A DNA stretch of 64,000 nucleotides, from assembly GCA_944380285.1 (NCBI GenBank), contig CALWGZ010000003.1, positions 1 through 64,000 on the forward strand, given 5' to 3'. The stretch's first letter is position 1. Each line of letters begins with the position of its first letter. This document shows, piece after piece, positions 34,084 to 42,003 of this stretch. The notes below the pieces were generated by a model, which was not told where the DNA came from, did no database searches, and saw only the letters and a list, made by a program, of their open reading frames with translations. Both the position numbers and the translations under genes were made by a program. Source of the stretch: an uncultured Christensenellaceae bacterium (GTDB lineage Bacteria > Bacillota > Clostridia > Christensenellales > UBA3700).

Positions 34084-34129
34084 TTGTCAAATGCCTCCGG
34101 ATATGTTATCATATTAGCGTATCCGGAGG
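34084..34129 (+). promoter_or_regulatory. asp23 promoter framed by a perfect 10-bp inverted repeat
   Basis: TTGTCA (34084-34089), 17 bases, TATCAT (34107-34112). CCTCCGGATA at 34094-34103 and TATCCGGAGG at 34120-34129 are perfect inverted copies on either side of the -10 box. The right arm also contains the GGAGG ribosome site. The left arm lies before the expected start point, so the repeat is more likely a DNA operator than an RNA hairpin. Confidence 0.6.
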
Positions 34130-34135
34130 TACGCT

Positions 34136-34489
34136 ATGTCCTTTGCAGACAAGAATGAACAGGCTTTGGAAACCTACGTCAGCATCATAACTTCGGTCGC
34201 GACAAGCGCCGCGATGCAGGTCAAGGGCGTCGCATCGGTCTCGTATGACGCAGGCGACGACTCCAAGCCCGGCAAAAAGAAAAAGAAGAAAAACAGCGCC
34301 GTGGAAGTCGAGTTGTACAGCGACAAGACGGCGCTTATCGACATTTCGGTCAACATCCACTACGGCTTTGTCATCCCCGAAGTCGTCGCGCAGATGCAGG
34401 ACAAGATCAAAACCGAGGTCGAAAAGGCGACTTTCTACAAGGTCAAGGCGATCAACGTCGTCGTAGCAGGCGTCGTTTATGCCGATTGA
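34136..34489 (+). CDS. Asp23/Gls24 family protein (YqhY/YloU type)
   Basis: A 117-residue protein with the Asp23 pattern: ALETYVSIITSVATSAAMQVKGV and IDISVNIHYGFVIPEVVAQMQDKIKTEVEKAT. A lysine run KKKKKK interrupts it near residue 47. In Bacillus the related yqhY lies before nusB and is linked to acetyl-CoA carboxylase; accB and accC, which precede it there, are absent here. Confidence 0.88.
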   Translation: MSFADKNEQALETYVSIITSVATSAAMQVKGVASVSYDAGDDSKPGKKKKKKNSAVEVELYSDKTALIDISVNIHYGFVIPEVVAQMQDKIKTEVEKATFYKVKAINVVVAGVVYAD

Positions 34490-34510
34490 CGCGGTGACAG
34501 GTACGGTTTT

Positions 34511-34921
34511 ATGAGCAGAAGAACGGCAAGAGATCACGCCTACAAACTCATCTTTCAATCACTTTTTCACGAACAATGCCAAGCGGACGAGCAAGAGGAA
34601 AAAGAACTCCTCGCCGACGCGTCCCTCACCGACGACGACAGAGACTATGTACGCAAACTCGTCGACGGCGTCGCCGAACACAGGGAAGAACTCAAAGCGT
34701 GCATTGCGCGCAATCTCAAAAACTTTTCTTACGACAGAGTGTTCAAGCCCGATCTCGCGGCGCTTTTGCTTGCGACCTACGAGATGAAGTACGGCGGGAT
34801 CCCGGCGGCGGTCGCGATCAGCGAAGTCGTCGACCTCGTCAAGGTCTACGGCTCGGAGTCGAGCGGCAAGTTCGTCAACGGCGTGCTCGCGGGCGTGTTC
34901 AAAGAAACGGAGGGCAATTGA
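34511..34921 (+). CDS. nusB: Transcription antitermination protein NusB
   Basis: A 136-residue helical RNA-binding protein that acts with NusE on rRNA transcription. Begins RRTARDHAYKLIFQSLFHEQ and closes with LLATYEMKYGGIPAAVAISEVVDLVKVYG and SGKFVNGVLAGV, all typical. Located between asp23 and folD as in Bacillus. Confidence 0.95.
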   Translation: MSRRTARDHAYKLIFQSLFHEQCQADEQEEKELLADASLTDDDRDYVRKLVDGVAEHREELKACIARNLKNFSYDRVFKPDLAALLLATYEMKYGGIPAAVAISEVVDLVKVYGSESSGKFVNGVLAGVFKETEGN

Positions 34922-34922
34922 T

Positions 34923-35771
34923 ATGTTGATCCTGGGCAAACAGGTCGCGGCGGACACGCGCGAAAAACTCGCGCTTGACGTCGCCGCTTTCGAGAAAAAA
35001 TTCGGTCGCAAGCCATGTCTTGCGGTCATCATCGTCGGCGAAGACCCGGCGTCGCAGACATATGTGCGCAACAAGATCAAAGGGTGCGCCGAGGTCGGCA
35101 TGGCGTCGCTGTCTTACGAATACGGCGACACGACGCCGCAAGAGGAGATCGCCGCAAAACTTCGCGAACTCGCTGCGGACGACAATGTCGACGGCATCCT
35201 CGTACAGCTGCCGCTGCCCGAGGGATATGACGAGAGATATCTGCTTTCGCTCATTCCCGACAGCAAGGACGTCGACGGGTTCAGCCCGACGAATATGGGA
35301 CTTCTCGCGATGAACAAGCCGCGCACGATCTCTTGCACGCCCTACGGCGTGATGAAATTGATCGAGAGCACCGGCACTTCGCTCAAAGGAAAGCGCGCAG
35401 TCGTCATCGGGCGCAGCAACACCGTCGGCAAGCCGATGGCGATGCTCCTGCTCAACGCAGATTGCACGGTCACCGTCTGCCACAGCAAGACCGCAGACCT
35501 TGCAAAGGTCGCGTCCGAGGCGGACATCCTTGTCGCCGCGATCGGCAAGCCGCGCTTCGTCACAGCCGACATGGTCAAAGAGGGCGCGATCGTCATCGAC
35601 GTCGGTATCAATCGCGTGGACGGCAAGCTGGTCGGCGACGTCGACTTCGACGCGGTCAAGGATAAGGCGTCTTTCATCACTCCGGTGCCGGGCGGCGTCG
35701 GTCCGATGACCATCACGATGTTGCTCGCCAACACTTTGCAGGCGGCTGAAAAGGCGGAAGAGTCAAGATAG
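34923..35771 (+). CDS. folD: Methylenetetrahydrofolate dehydrogenase/cyclohydrolase
   Basis: A 282-residue bifunctional enzyme of one-carbon metabolism. Conserved blocks seen: VIIVGEDPASQTYVRNK, GILVQLPLP, DVDGF-P-N-G, the NADP-binding VVIGRSNTVGKPMA and TPVPGGVGPMTITMLL. Starts two bases after the nusB stop. Confidence 0.97.
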   Translation: MLILGKQVAADTREKLALDVAAFEKKFGRKPCLAVIIVGEDPASQTYVRNKIKGCAEVGMASLSYEYGDTTPQEEIAAKLRELAADDNVDGILVQLPLPEGYDERYLLSLIPDSKDVDGFSPTNMGLLAMNKPRTISCTPYGVMKLIESTGTSLKGKRAVVIGRSNTVGKPMAMLLLNADCTVTVCHSKTADLAKVASEADILVAAIGKPRFVTADMVKEGAIVIDVGINRVDGKLVGDVDFDAVKDKASFITPVPGGVGPMTITMLLANTLQAAEKAEESR

Positions 35772-35775
35772 CGTC

Positions 35776-36960
35776 ATGCAGGACAAGTTCATTAGCGTGA
35801 CCGTACTCAACCAATATATCCACGACGTTTTCGTCGCGGAGGAGATGCTTCGCGGCATCACTCTTTGCGGAGAAGTCAGCGGATTGAGGACGAGCGGCGG
35901 ACACGCTTATTTTGTTATGAAGGACGCTAACGCGCAGGTGCAGTGCTGCTGCTTCCGCTACGCGAAGACCTACCTCCCGAAAGAGGGAGAGACGGTGCTC
36001 GCCAAGGGCAGCGTAGACTACTACGCCAAAGGCGGCAGACTGTCCTTCAATATCGACGAGATCAAGCCGTTCGGAGAGGGGCTCGCGGCGCTGAAACTCG
36101 CTCAACTCAAACAAAGATTGCTCGAAGAGGGCTATTTCGACGACTCGCACAAAGTCGCGATCCCGGAATTTTGCTCAAAGATCTGCGTGCTGACGTCGGC
36201 GAGCGGCGCGGTCATACGCGACATCGTCACAACGGTGAGAAAGGTCAACAGCGTAATCGACATCGTCGTCAGAGACATTCCGGTGCAGGGAGCCGCATGC
36301 GCGGATGCTGTCGTCAGAGAGCTCGCCGTGGTCGACAAGCTGGGCTTTGACGCGATCGTCATCGCAAGGGGAGGCGGCTCCGCGGAAGACTTGATGCCGC
36401 TCAACGAAGAAAAAGTCGTCAAGGCAGTCTATGCGGCAAAGACTCCGATCATCTCCGCGGTGGGGCACGAGACCGACTTCACGCTTTGCGACTTTGCCGC
36501 GGACGTCAGGGCGGCGACGCCGACAGCTGCGGCTCAGCTCGTCGCATATGACGTCAAAGATCTGCTCGCGAGGATAGAGGAGTATTTGAGGTCGATGTAC
36601 GTCTCGGCGGTGCGCAAACAGCAAGACGCAACAAATGCGTTGAGTGTTTACGGCAGCAAGATTTCATCACAGATATTGATGAATTGTTCTAAATTAGAGC
36701 GAAAAATAGAAGTATTGAGCCAAAATATGTCTAATTTGACTCAAAACGCGGTCAACGACGCTATGGCGGCGCTCAAAGCTGCCGTGACCAGACTTTCGGA
36801 TGTAAACCCGGCGAACATTCTCGCCAAGGGATATTTCGCCGTCTCAAAGAACGGCAAAAGATTGTCGGGGGTTGCCGAACTCGTCCCCGGCGACGAGATC
36901 GAAGTGAGGGGCGCGGACGGACAAGCCCTCGCCAAGATCGAGGAGGTCAAAAAGATATGA
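35776..36960 (+). CDS. xseA: Exodeoxyribonuclease VII large subunit
   Basis: A 394-residue nuclease subunit with an N-terminal OB domain (CGEVSGLRTSGGHAYFVMKD) and the catalytic domain (VLTSASGAVIRDIV, IARGGGSAEDLMPLN, SAVGHETDFTL--F-AD-RA-TPTAAA). A coiled-coil region near residues 270-330 contains an AT-rich patch (about 36645-36745) whose codons differ from the rest of the gene. The C-terminal NPANILAKGYFAVSKNG is typical. Confidence 0.95.
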   Translation: MQDKFISVTVLNQYIHDVFVAEEMLRGITLCGEVSGLRTSGGHAYFVMKDANAQVQCCCFRYAKTYLPKEGETVLAKGSVDYYAKGGRLSFNIDEIKPFGEGLAALKLAQLKQRLLEEGYFDDSHKVAIPEFCSKICVLTSASGAVIRDIVTTVRKVNSVIDIVVRDIPVQGAACADAVVRELAVVDKLGFDAIVIARGGGSAEDLMPLNEEKVVKAVYAAKTPIISAVGHETDFTLCDFAADVRAATPTAAAQLVAYDVKDLLARIEEYLRSMYVSAVRKQQDATNALSVYGSKISSQILMNCSKLERKIEVLSQNMSNLTQNAVNDAMAALKAAVTRLSDVNPANILAKGYFAVSKNGKRLSGVAELVPGDEIEVRGADGQALAKIEEVKKI

Positions 36961-37187
36961 GCGAAAAGTTTCAATTGGAAAAGGCTCTGTCCGAGCTCGA
37001 AGCCATCGTGCGTAAACTCGAGAGCAAGGACGTCACCCTCGACGACAGCGTCGCGCTGTTTCAAAAGGGGGTCGAGTTGTCGCGCAAGTGCACCGAAAAG
37101 CTGACCGAGATCAAGGGCAGCGTGACAAAACTTAAAGGCGAACTCGATTCGCTCACGGTCGAAAAGTTCGATCCGGACGAACAATGA
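36957..37187 (+). CDS. xseB: Exodeoxyribonuclease VII small subunit
   Basis: A 76-residue helical protein with the family core FQLEKALSELEAIVRKLE, followed by LDDSVALFQKGVELSRKC. It overlaps xseA by four bases (ATGA). Confidence 0.95.
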   Translation: MSEKFQLEKALSELEAIVRKLESKDVTLDDSVALFQKGVELSRKCTEKLTEIKGSVTKLKGELDSLTVEKFDPDEQ

Positions 37188-38050
37188 AAGAGTTTTTGGC
37201 GCGCTACGTCGACGCGGAGGCGTTCGACAAATTGCTTTCGGGCTATTTGAGAGGCGTGGACATCCCCGACGCGCTCAAATTGCCGATCGACAATGCGCTT
37301 TTGTCTGTCGGCAAGAGGCTTCGCCCCGCGCTTTGCTATCTCGGTTCGGACTTGGCGGGCGGCGACAGAAGAGACGCCGATCCCTTTGCGGCGGCTATCG
37401 AGTGCATTCATTGTTATTCGCTCGTACACGACGATCTGGAATGCATGGACAACGACGCTTATCGTCACGGAAAACCTGCCATCCACGCCCAATTCGGCGA
37501 AGATATCGCCGTGCTGTGCGGCGACGCGCTGCTCAACCTCGCGTTTGAGATCCTCATCTCCGACGCCGTAACTCCCGCGAAACGCCGTGCTGCCGAGATC
37601 ATAGCGCGCAAGGCGGGCGTTTCGGGCATGATCGGCGGTCAGGCGGCAGACGTGTCGGGCAGCGCGCGCGACCTTGCTTCGCTCGAAGAGATGTACCGCA
37701 AGAAGACGGGCGCTTTGCTCGCCGCGGCTTTGATGTCGGGCGCGGCGGTCGGAGGCACGGACGATCTGACGCTCAAAAGATTGGAGATCTATGCCTACGA
37801 CATCGGCGTTGCATACCAATTCCGCGACGACGTGCTCGACGTCACTTCGACGAGAGAGGAGCTCGGCAAGGACATCGGCAGCGACAGCGACGAGGGCAAG
37901 GTGACCGCGGTAACTTTGCTTGGCGTGGACGGAGCGAACAATAAGGCGAAGGAATATTTTGAGGACGCGCTGGACGCGGTAGCGCCTCTCGGCGAGCGTT
38001 CAAAGCCGCTTTTTGAGCTTGCAGACCTTCTCGGGGCGAGAACTTTTTGA
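37184..38050 (+). CDS. ispA: Farnesyl diphosphate synthase (geranyltranstransferase)
   Basis: A 288-residue trans-prenyltransferase. The first aspartate-rich motif is YSLVHDDLECMDND and the second QFRDDVLDV; GKRLRPALCYL precedes the first. It provides FPP to UppS, whose gene is also in this window. ATGA overlap with xseB. Confidence 0.95.
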   Translation: MKEFLARYVDAEAFDKLLSGYLRGVDIPDALKLPIDNALLSVGKRLRPALCYLGSDLAGGDRRDADPFAAAIECIHCYSLVHDDLECMDNDAYRHGKPAIHAQFGEDIAVLCGDALLNLAFEILISDAVTPAKRRAAEIIARKAGVSGMIGGQAADVSGSARDLASLEEMYRKKTGALLAAALMSGAAVGGTDDLTLKRLEIYAYDIGVAYQFRDDVLDVTSTREELGKDIGSDSDEGKVTAVTLLGVDGANNKAKEYFEDALDAVAPLGERSKPLFELADLLGARTF

Positions 38051-38168
38051 CAAAATCAGTTTGCGCAAGAGCTTGATTTTTGCCGAAACATTCTTTCTCA
38101 CGGCTCGATTTGCGCGATGTAGGACATTTATATCCGTGTGCAATATGCGTTTATTTTCGCCATTGTTG

Positions 38169-38197
38169 TTGATTTTCGCTACGATTGAAAGTATAAT
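38169..38197 (+). promoter_or_regulatory. dxs promoter
   Basis: TTGATT (38169-38174), 17 bases, TATAAT (38192-38197), in the 180-base spacer between ispA and dxs. Confidence 0.7.
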
Positions 38198-38231
38198 TTA
38201 GTTAGCGGCACACACGCCGCAAAGGAGCGCA

Positions 38232-39944
38232 ATGAAGATCATCGATCGCGTCGGATCTCCTTCCGACGTCAAAAAATTGGATAGAGCACAGCTGGACGAA
38301 CTCGCCGCGGAACTTCGCGAAGAGATCGTCTCCGTCGTGCTTTCCAACGGCGGGCATCTGTCTTCCAATCTCGGCGTTGTCGAGATCGTTGTCGCGATGC
38401 ACCGCGTCTTCGATTGCCCCAAAGACAAATTCATCTTTGACGTCGGTCATCAATGCTATGCCCACAAGCTCCTCACCGGCAGGCGTGAGGCGTTCGCGTC
38501 GCTGCGCCGTCTGGGCGGACTTTCCGGCTTTCCGCAAAGGGAAGAGAGCGTATATGACTGTGCAGACACCGGTCATGCGTCGACGTCCGTCTCGCTGCTT
38601 TGCGGCATCGCGCGCGCTTGCCCCGACAGTCAAGTCGTCGCGCTCATCGGCGACGGCGCGCTGACCGGAGGACTTGCATACGAAGGACTGAACGACCTTG
38701 TAGGTCTCGGCTCCAACGCGATCTTGATCGTCAATGACAACGGCATGTCCATCTCGCGCAACGTGGGGCTTGTGCCCGGCGTCTTGAACGGGCTCAAAGC
38801 GGATGTAAAAAGCGCGAAGGCGTCGCTCGGCGCGCTCGGACTCGACTATATACGCGTTGCGGACGGACACAACATCGACGCGCTGTGCGCGGCGTTCGAA
38901 AAGGCAAAACGCGCCAAGCGTCCCTGTATCGTCCACGTCGACACCGTCAAGGGCAAGGGTTATGCCCCGGCGGAAGAGGACAGCGAACGATATCACGGCT
39001 ACTCAAAGCCTCAGTCGGACGTCGTCGCGTTTTCGGACGTGCTCGGCGAGACGCTCGCAGACCTCGCGGACAAAAATGCGGATATCTATGCCGTGACCGC
39101 CGCGATGAAGGGCGGCACAGGACTTTCGGCGTTTGCCGACAGACACCCCGACCGCTTTTTCGACGTCGGCATCGCCGAGGCGCATGCGGTGTGCATGAGC
39201 TCCGGGCTTGCGCTCGGCGGCAAAAAGCCCTATGTCGCGATCTATTCGACCTTTTTGCAGCGCGCCTACGACCAAGTGATACACGACGTGTGCATCAACG
39301 ATCTGCCCGTGACCTTCTGTGTGGACAGAGCGGGCGTAGTCTCGGGCGACGGACCGACGCATCAGGGAGTCTACGACATCTCGTTTTTGCGCGAGCTGCC
39401 CAACATCGCCATCTGCTGTCCCAAGGACACCGAAGAGCTCAGAGCAGCGCTCGAATGGTCGGTCGGCTTCGATCATCCGCTCGAGATCCGCTACCCCAAG
39501 GGCGGTGCGCCCGCAGCATATGACAGACATACGCCGATCGAACTCGGCAAGTGGGATTTCGATCCCGACGAGGTCCTGCTTGCGGACAAAGTCGTGCTCG
39601 CGTGCGGCGCTCAAAGCTGCGCCGAGGCTGTCAAAGCCGTCCGCAAAGCGAAAGATATGGGCATCAAGACAGCGTTTGTCAATGCGCGCTTTGCCAAGCC
39701 GCTCGACGTCGAGTTGCTCGATCTGATCGACGACAGAGAGGTGATCGCGATCGAGGACGGAGTCATTGACGGCGGGTTCGGCGAGGCGGTCCGCAATCAC
39801 TATGCGCGCCGCGACAGCGACATCTTCCCCAAAGTCAAAGTGCTGGGCTATGCCGACGGGCTCTATCCGATGGGCGAAGTCTCGGAGGTGCAACGCCTTT
39901 GCAAGACCGACTGCGCGGCGATACTCCGCGCTCTCGAAGAATGA
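38232..39944 (+). CDS. dxs: 1-deoxy-D-xylulose-5-phosphate synthase
   Basis: A 570-residue thiamine-diphosphate enzyme, first step of the MEP pathway; somewhat shorter than the usual 620-640. The opening GGHLSSNLGVVEI, DVGHQCYAHK and the TPP motif IGDGALTGGLAYEGLND...NDN are present, followed by the transketolase pyrimidine domain (DRFFDVGIAEAHAV) and the C-terminal domain (LEIRYPKGG, IAIEDGVIDGGFG). AAAGGAG precedes the ATG. Confidence 0.97.
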   Translation: MKIIDRVGSPSDVKKLDRAQLDELAAELREEIVSVVLSNGGHLSSNLGVVEIVVAMHRVFDCPKDKFIFDVGHQCYAHKLLTGRREAFASLRRLGGLSGFPQREESVYDCADTGHASTSVSLLCGIARACPDSQVVALIGDGALTGGLAYEGLNDLVGLGSNAILIVNDNGMSISRNVGLVPGVLNGLKADVKSAKASLGALGLDYIRVADGHNIDALCAAFEKAKRAKRPCIVHVDTVKGKGYAPAEEDSERYHGYSKPQSDVVAFSDVLGETLADLADKNADIYAVTAAMKGGTGLSAFADRHPDRFFDVGIAEAHAVCMSSGLALGGKKPYVAIYSTFLQRAYDQVIHDVCINDLPVTFCVDRAGVVSGDGPTHQGVYDISFLRELPNIAICCPKDTEELRAALEWSVGFDHPLEIRYPKGGAPAAYDRHTPIELGKWDFDPDEVLLADKVVLACGAQSCAEAVKAVRKAKDMGIKTAFVNARFAKPLDVELLDLIDDREVIAIEDGVIDGGFGEAVRNHYARRDSDIFPKVKVLGYADGLYPMGEVSEVQRLCKTDCAAILRALEE

Positions 39945-40657
39945 GACTCGACGCGCTCGTCGCCTCCAAGACAGGCGTAAGCAGGACAAAAGCCGCCCGC
40001 TTCATCGAAGAGGGGCGCGTTTTTTATCGCGGCGTCTGCGTCGACAAGCCGTCCAAGGACGTCCCCGACGACGCCGAGATAGAGTTGCGCGAGGCGCAAG
40101 ACTTCGCGTCGGTCGGCGGCGACAAGCTGGAAAAGGCGTTGACCGATTTCGGCGCAAGCGTCGAGGGGGCGATATGCGCGGACATCGGCGCGTCCAACGG
40201 CGGCTTCACCGACTGCCTTTTGAAACGCGGCGCGGCGAAGGTGTTTGCGGTCGACGTCGGCGAGTGCGCGCTGCCCGAAAGATTGAAAGACGACCCTCGC
40301 GTCGTCGTCAAGGACAGGCTCAACGCACGCTACATCACGCCAAGCGACCTCGGCGAGCCCTGCGACGTCGTGACGATCGACGTCAGCTTCATCTCACTCA
40401 AATTGATCCTTCCACCCGTAAAAGAGCTGCTCAAAGTGGGCGGGCGCGTCTTTGCGCTCATCAAGCCGCAATTCGAAGCGGGGCGGGCGGCGCTGTCAAA
40501 GCGCGGGATAGTAACGTCGCAAAAGACGCGAGATCTCGTCGTCAAAGACATACGCGGCTTTGCCGAAAGCATTGGCTTGAACGCGTTCGCGCTCACCGAA
40601 GCGCCTATCAAAAAGGACAAGAACGTAGAGTACGTTATCGGGCTGGTCAAAATTTGA
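39941..40657 (+). CDS. tlyA: TlyA family rRNA methyltransferase/hemolysin-like protein
   Basis: A 238-residue protein with an N-terminal S4 RNA-binding domain (RLDALVASKTGVSRTKAARFIEEG) and a Rossmann FtsJ-like methyltransferase domain (ADIGASNGGFTDCLL for SAM, then TIDVSFISL and KPQFEAG). TlyA proteins 2'-O-methylate rRNA. The ATG overlaps the dxs stop (ATGA), as in Bacillus yqxC. Confidence 0.92.
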   Translation: MRLDALVASKTGVSRTKAARFIEEGRVFYRGVCVDKPSKDVPDDAEIELREAQDFASVGGDKLEKALTDFGASVEGAICADIGASNGGFTDCLLKRGAAKVFAVDVGECALPERLKDDPRVVVKDRLNARYITPSDLGEPCDVVTIDVSFISLKLILPPVKELLKVGGRVFALIKPQFEAGRAALSKRGIVTSQKTRDLVVKDIRGFAESIGLNAFALTEAPIKKDKNVEYVIGLVKI

Positions 40658-40681
40658 TTTTATTCATTTATGCAAAAATCG

Positions 40682-40710
40682 TTGAATAATTTTGCGCGGT
40701 ATTATATAAT
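40682..40710 (+). promoter_or_regulatory. nadK promoter, predicted leaderless
   Basis: TTGAAT (40682-40687), 17 bases, TATAAT (40705-40710); the ATG at 40719 follows after eight bases with no ribosome-binding site. Confidence 0.7.
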
Positions 40711-40718
40711 ACCTTTGT

Positions 40719-41540
40719 ATGAAAATAGGCGTTTACACCAACTATAACAAAGATCCGCACGGCATGATCGCCAAGCGTTTTTGCGGCATTCTCGCCAAGC
40801 GCGGCGTCGAGTGCGGCTACTTTTACGGCGACGGCGGCTCGGACGCGTCGCGCGATCTCGCCAAGGCGGGCAAGATAGGCGACGTGCTCGTCGCGTTCGG
40901 CGGCGACGGCACGATGCTCAACGTCGTCGGCTACTGCGCGCAGAACGAGATCCCTATCCTCGGTGTCAACCTCGGCAGGATAGGCTTTTTGTCCGAAGCG
41001 TCAAAGGACGAACTCGAAAAGGTCGTCGACGCGCTCGTTTCGGGCGGATGCACTGTCGAACGCAGAGCGATGCTTTGCGCCGATACGGGCAGCGAAAAGA
41101 TACTCGCGCTCAACGAGATCGTGCTCGGCACGGACAGCAATTCGCGCGTGTGCACGATCGACGTCTCCGTCAACGGTCATCACGCCGATTCGGTCAGAGG
41201 AGACGGCGTCATCGTCGCGACCGCGACCGGCTCGACAGCCTATTCGCTGTCCTGCAACGGTCCCGTGCTCGCTCCCGACGTCAACGCGTTCATAATCAAC
41301 GCGATTTGCCCGCATTCGCTGCATTTTTGCCCCATAGTCGTCAATTCGGACAGCCGCATAAAGCTGGTCTGCGGCGGCTCAGGCATGCGCCTCACCGCGG
41401 ACGGACGCATCTTTGCGCTCGGCGACGGCAATTGCGCGATCGACATCGCGCGCAGCCCAAAAGACGCGCTCTTTATCCGCTTCGGCAAACAGAGCTTTTA
41501 CGAAAAACTCGTGACAAAACTTTCGTATTGGGGGGAGTGA
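40719..41540 (+). CDS. nadK: NAD kinase
   Basis: A 273-residue enzyme that phosphorylates NAD to NADP. The key AFGGDGTMLN motif, NLGRIGFL and TGSTAYSLS-NGP blocks are clear. In many Clostridia nadK sits between tlyA and argR, as here. Translation is predicted to begin at the 5' end of the mRNA. Confidence 0.95.
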   Translation: MKIGVYTNYNKDPHGMIAKRFCGILAKRGVECGYFYGDGGSDASRDLAKAGKIGDVLVAFGGDGTMLNVVGYCAQNEIPILGVNLGRIGFLSEASKDELEKVVDALVSGGCTVERRAMLCADTGSEKILALNEIVLGTDSNSRVCTIDVSVNGHHADSVRGDGVIVATATGSTAYSLSCNGPVLAPDVNAFIINAICPHSLHFCPIVVNSDSRIKLVCGGSGMRLTADGRIFALGDGNCAIDIARSPKDALFIRFGKQSFYEKLVTKLSYWGE

Positions 41541-41541
41541 C

Positions 41542-41994
41542 ATGGTCAGATCCAAAAGACAACAGATCATACTCGACATCATCGACAAACACGAGGTCGG
41601 CACTCAGGGCGAACTCGTCGAATTGCTCCGCAAACAGGGCTTCGACGCGACTCAGGCGACCGTCTCGCGCGACATCAAAGAGCTTGGACTGGTCAAGGTT
41701 TCGGGCACGGAGCGAAAATACAAGTATGTCAAAGCGGACGGCGGCGCCCACAAGATCTCCGCAAAGTTCGGCAACATCTTCAAAGAATGCGTGCTCTCGG
41801 TGCGCAGCGCGGCGAACATCATCGTCATCAAGACTGTCATCGGCGGCGCGAACAGTGCGTGCGCGTTCATCGATCATCTCAATCTGCCTCAGGTCATCGG
41901 CACTCTCGCCGGTGACGACACCATCTTCACCGTCATCGCCGACGGAGAGGACGTCAAAGAGACGGTGAAATTGCTCGAATCCTATCTCGTTTGA
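41542..41994 (+). CDS. argR: Arginine repressor
   Basis: A 150-residue regulator with an N-terminal winged helix (QQIILDIIDKHEVGTQGEL, ATQATVSRDIKELGLVKV) and a C-terminal arginine-binding hexamerisation domain ending GTLAGDDTIFTVI. It represses arginine synthesis genes when arginine is plentiful. Starts two bases after nadK. Confidence 0.95.
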   Translation: MVRSKRQQIILDIIDKHEVGTQGELVELLRKQGFDATQATVSRDIKELGLVKVSGTERKYKYVKADGGAHKISAKFGNIFKECVLSVRSAANIIVIKTVIGGANSACAFIDHLNLPQVIGTLAGDDTIFTVIADGEDVKETVKLLESYLV

Positions 41995-42003
41995 GGTGCG
42001 CCA

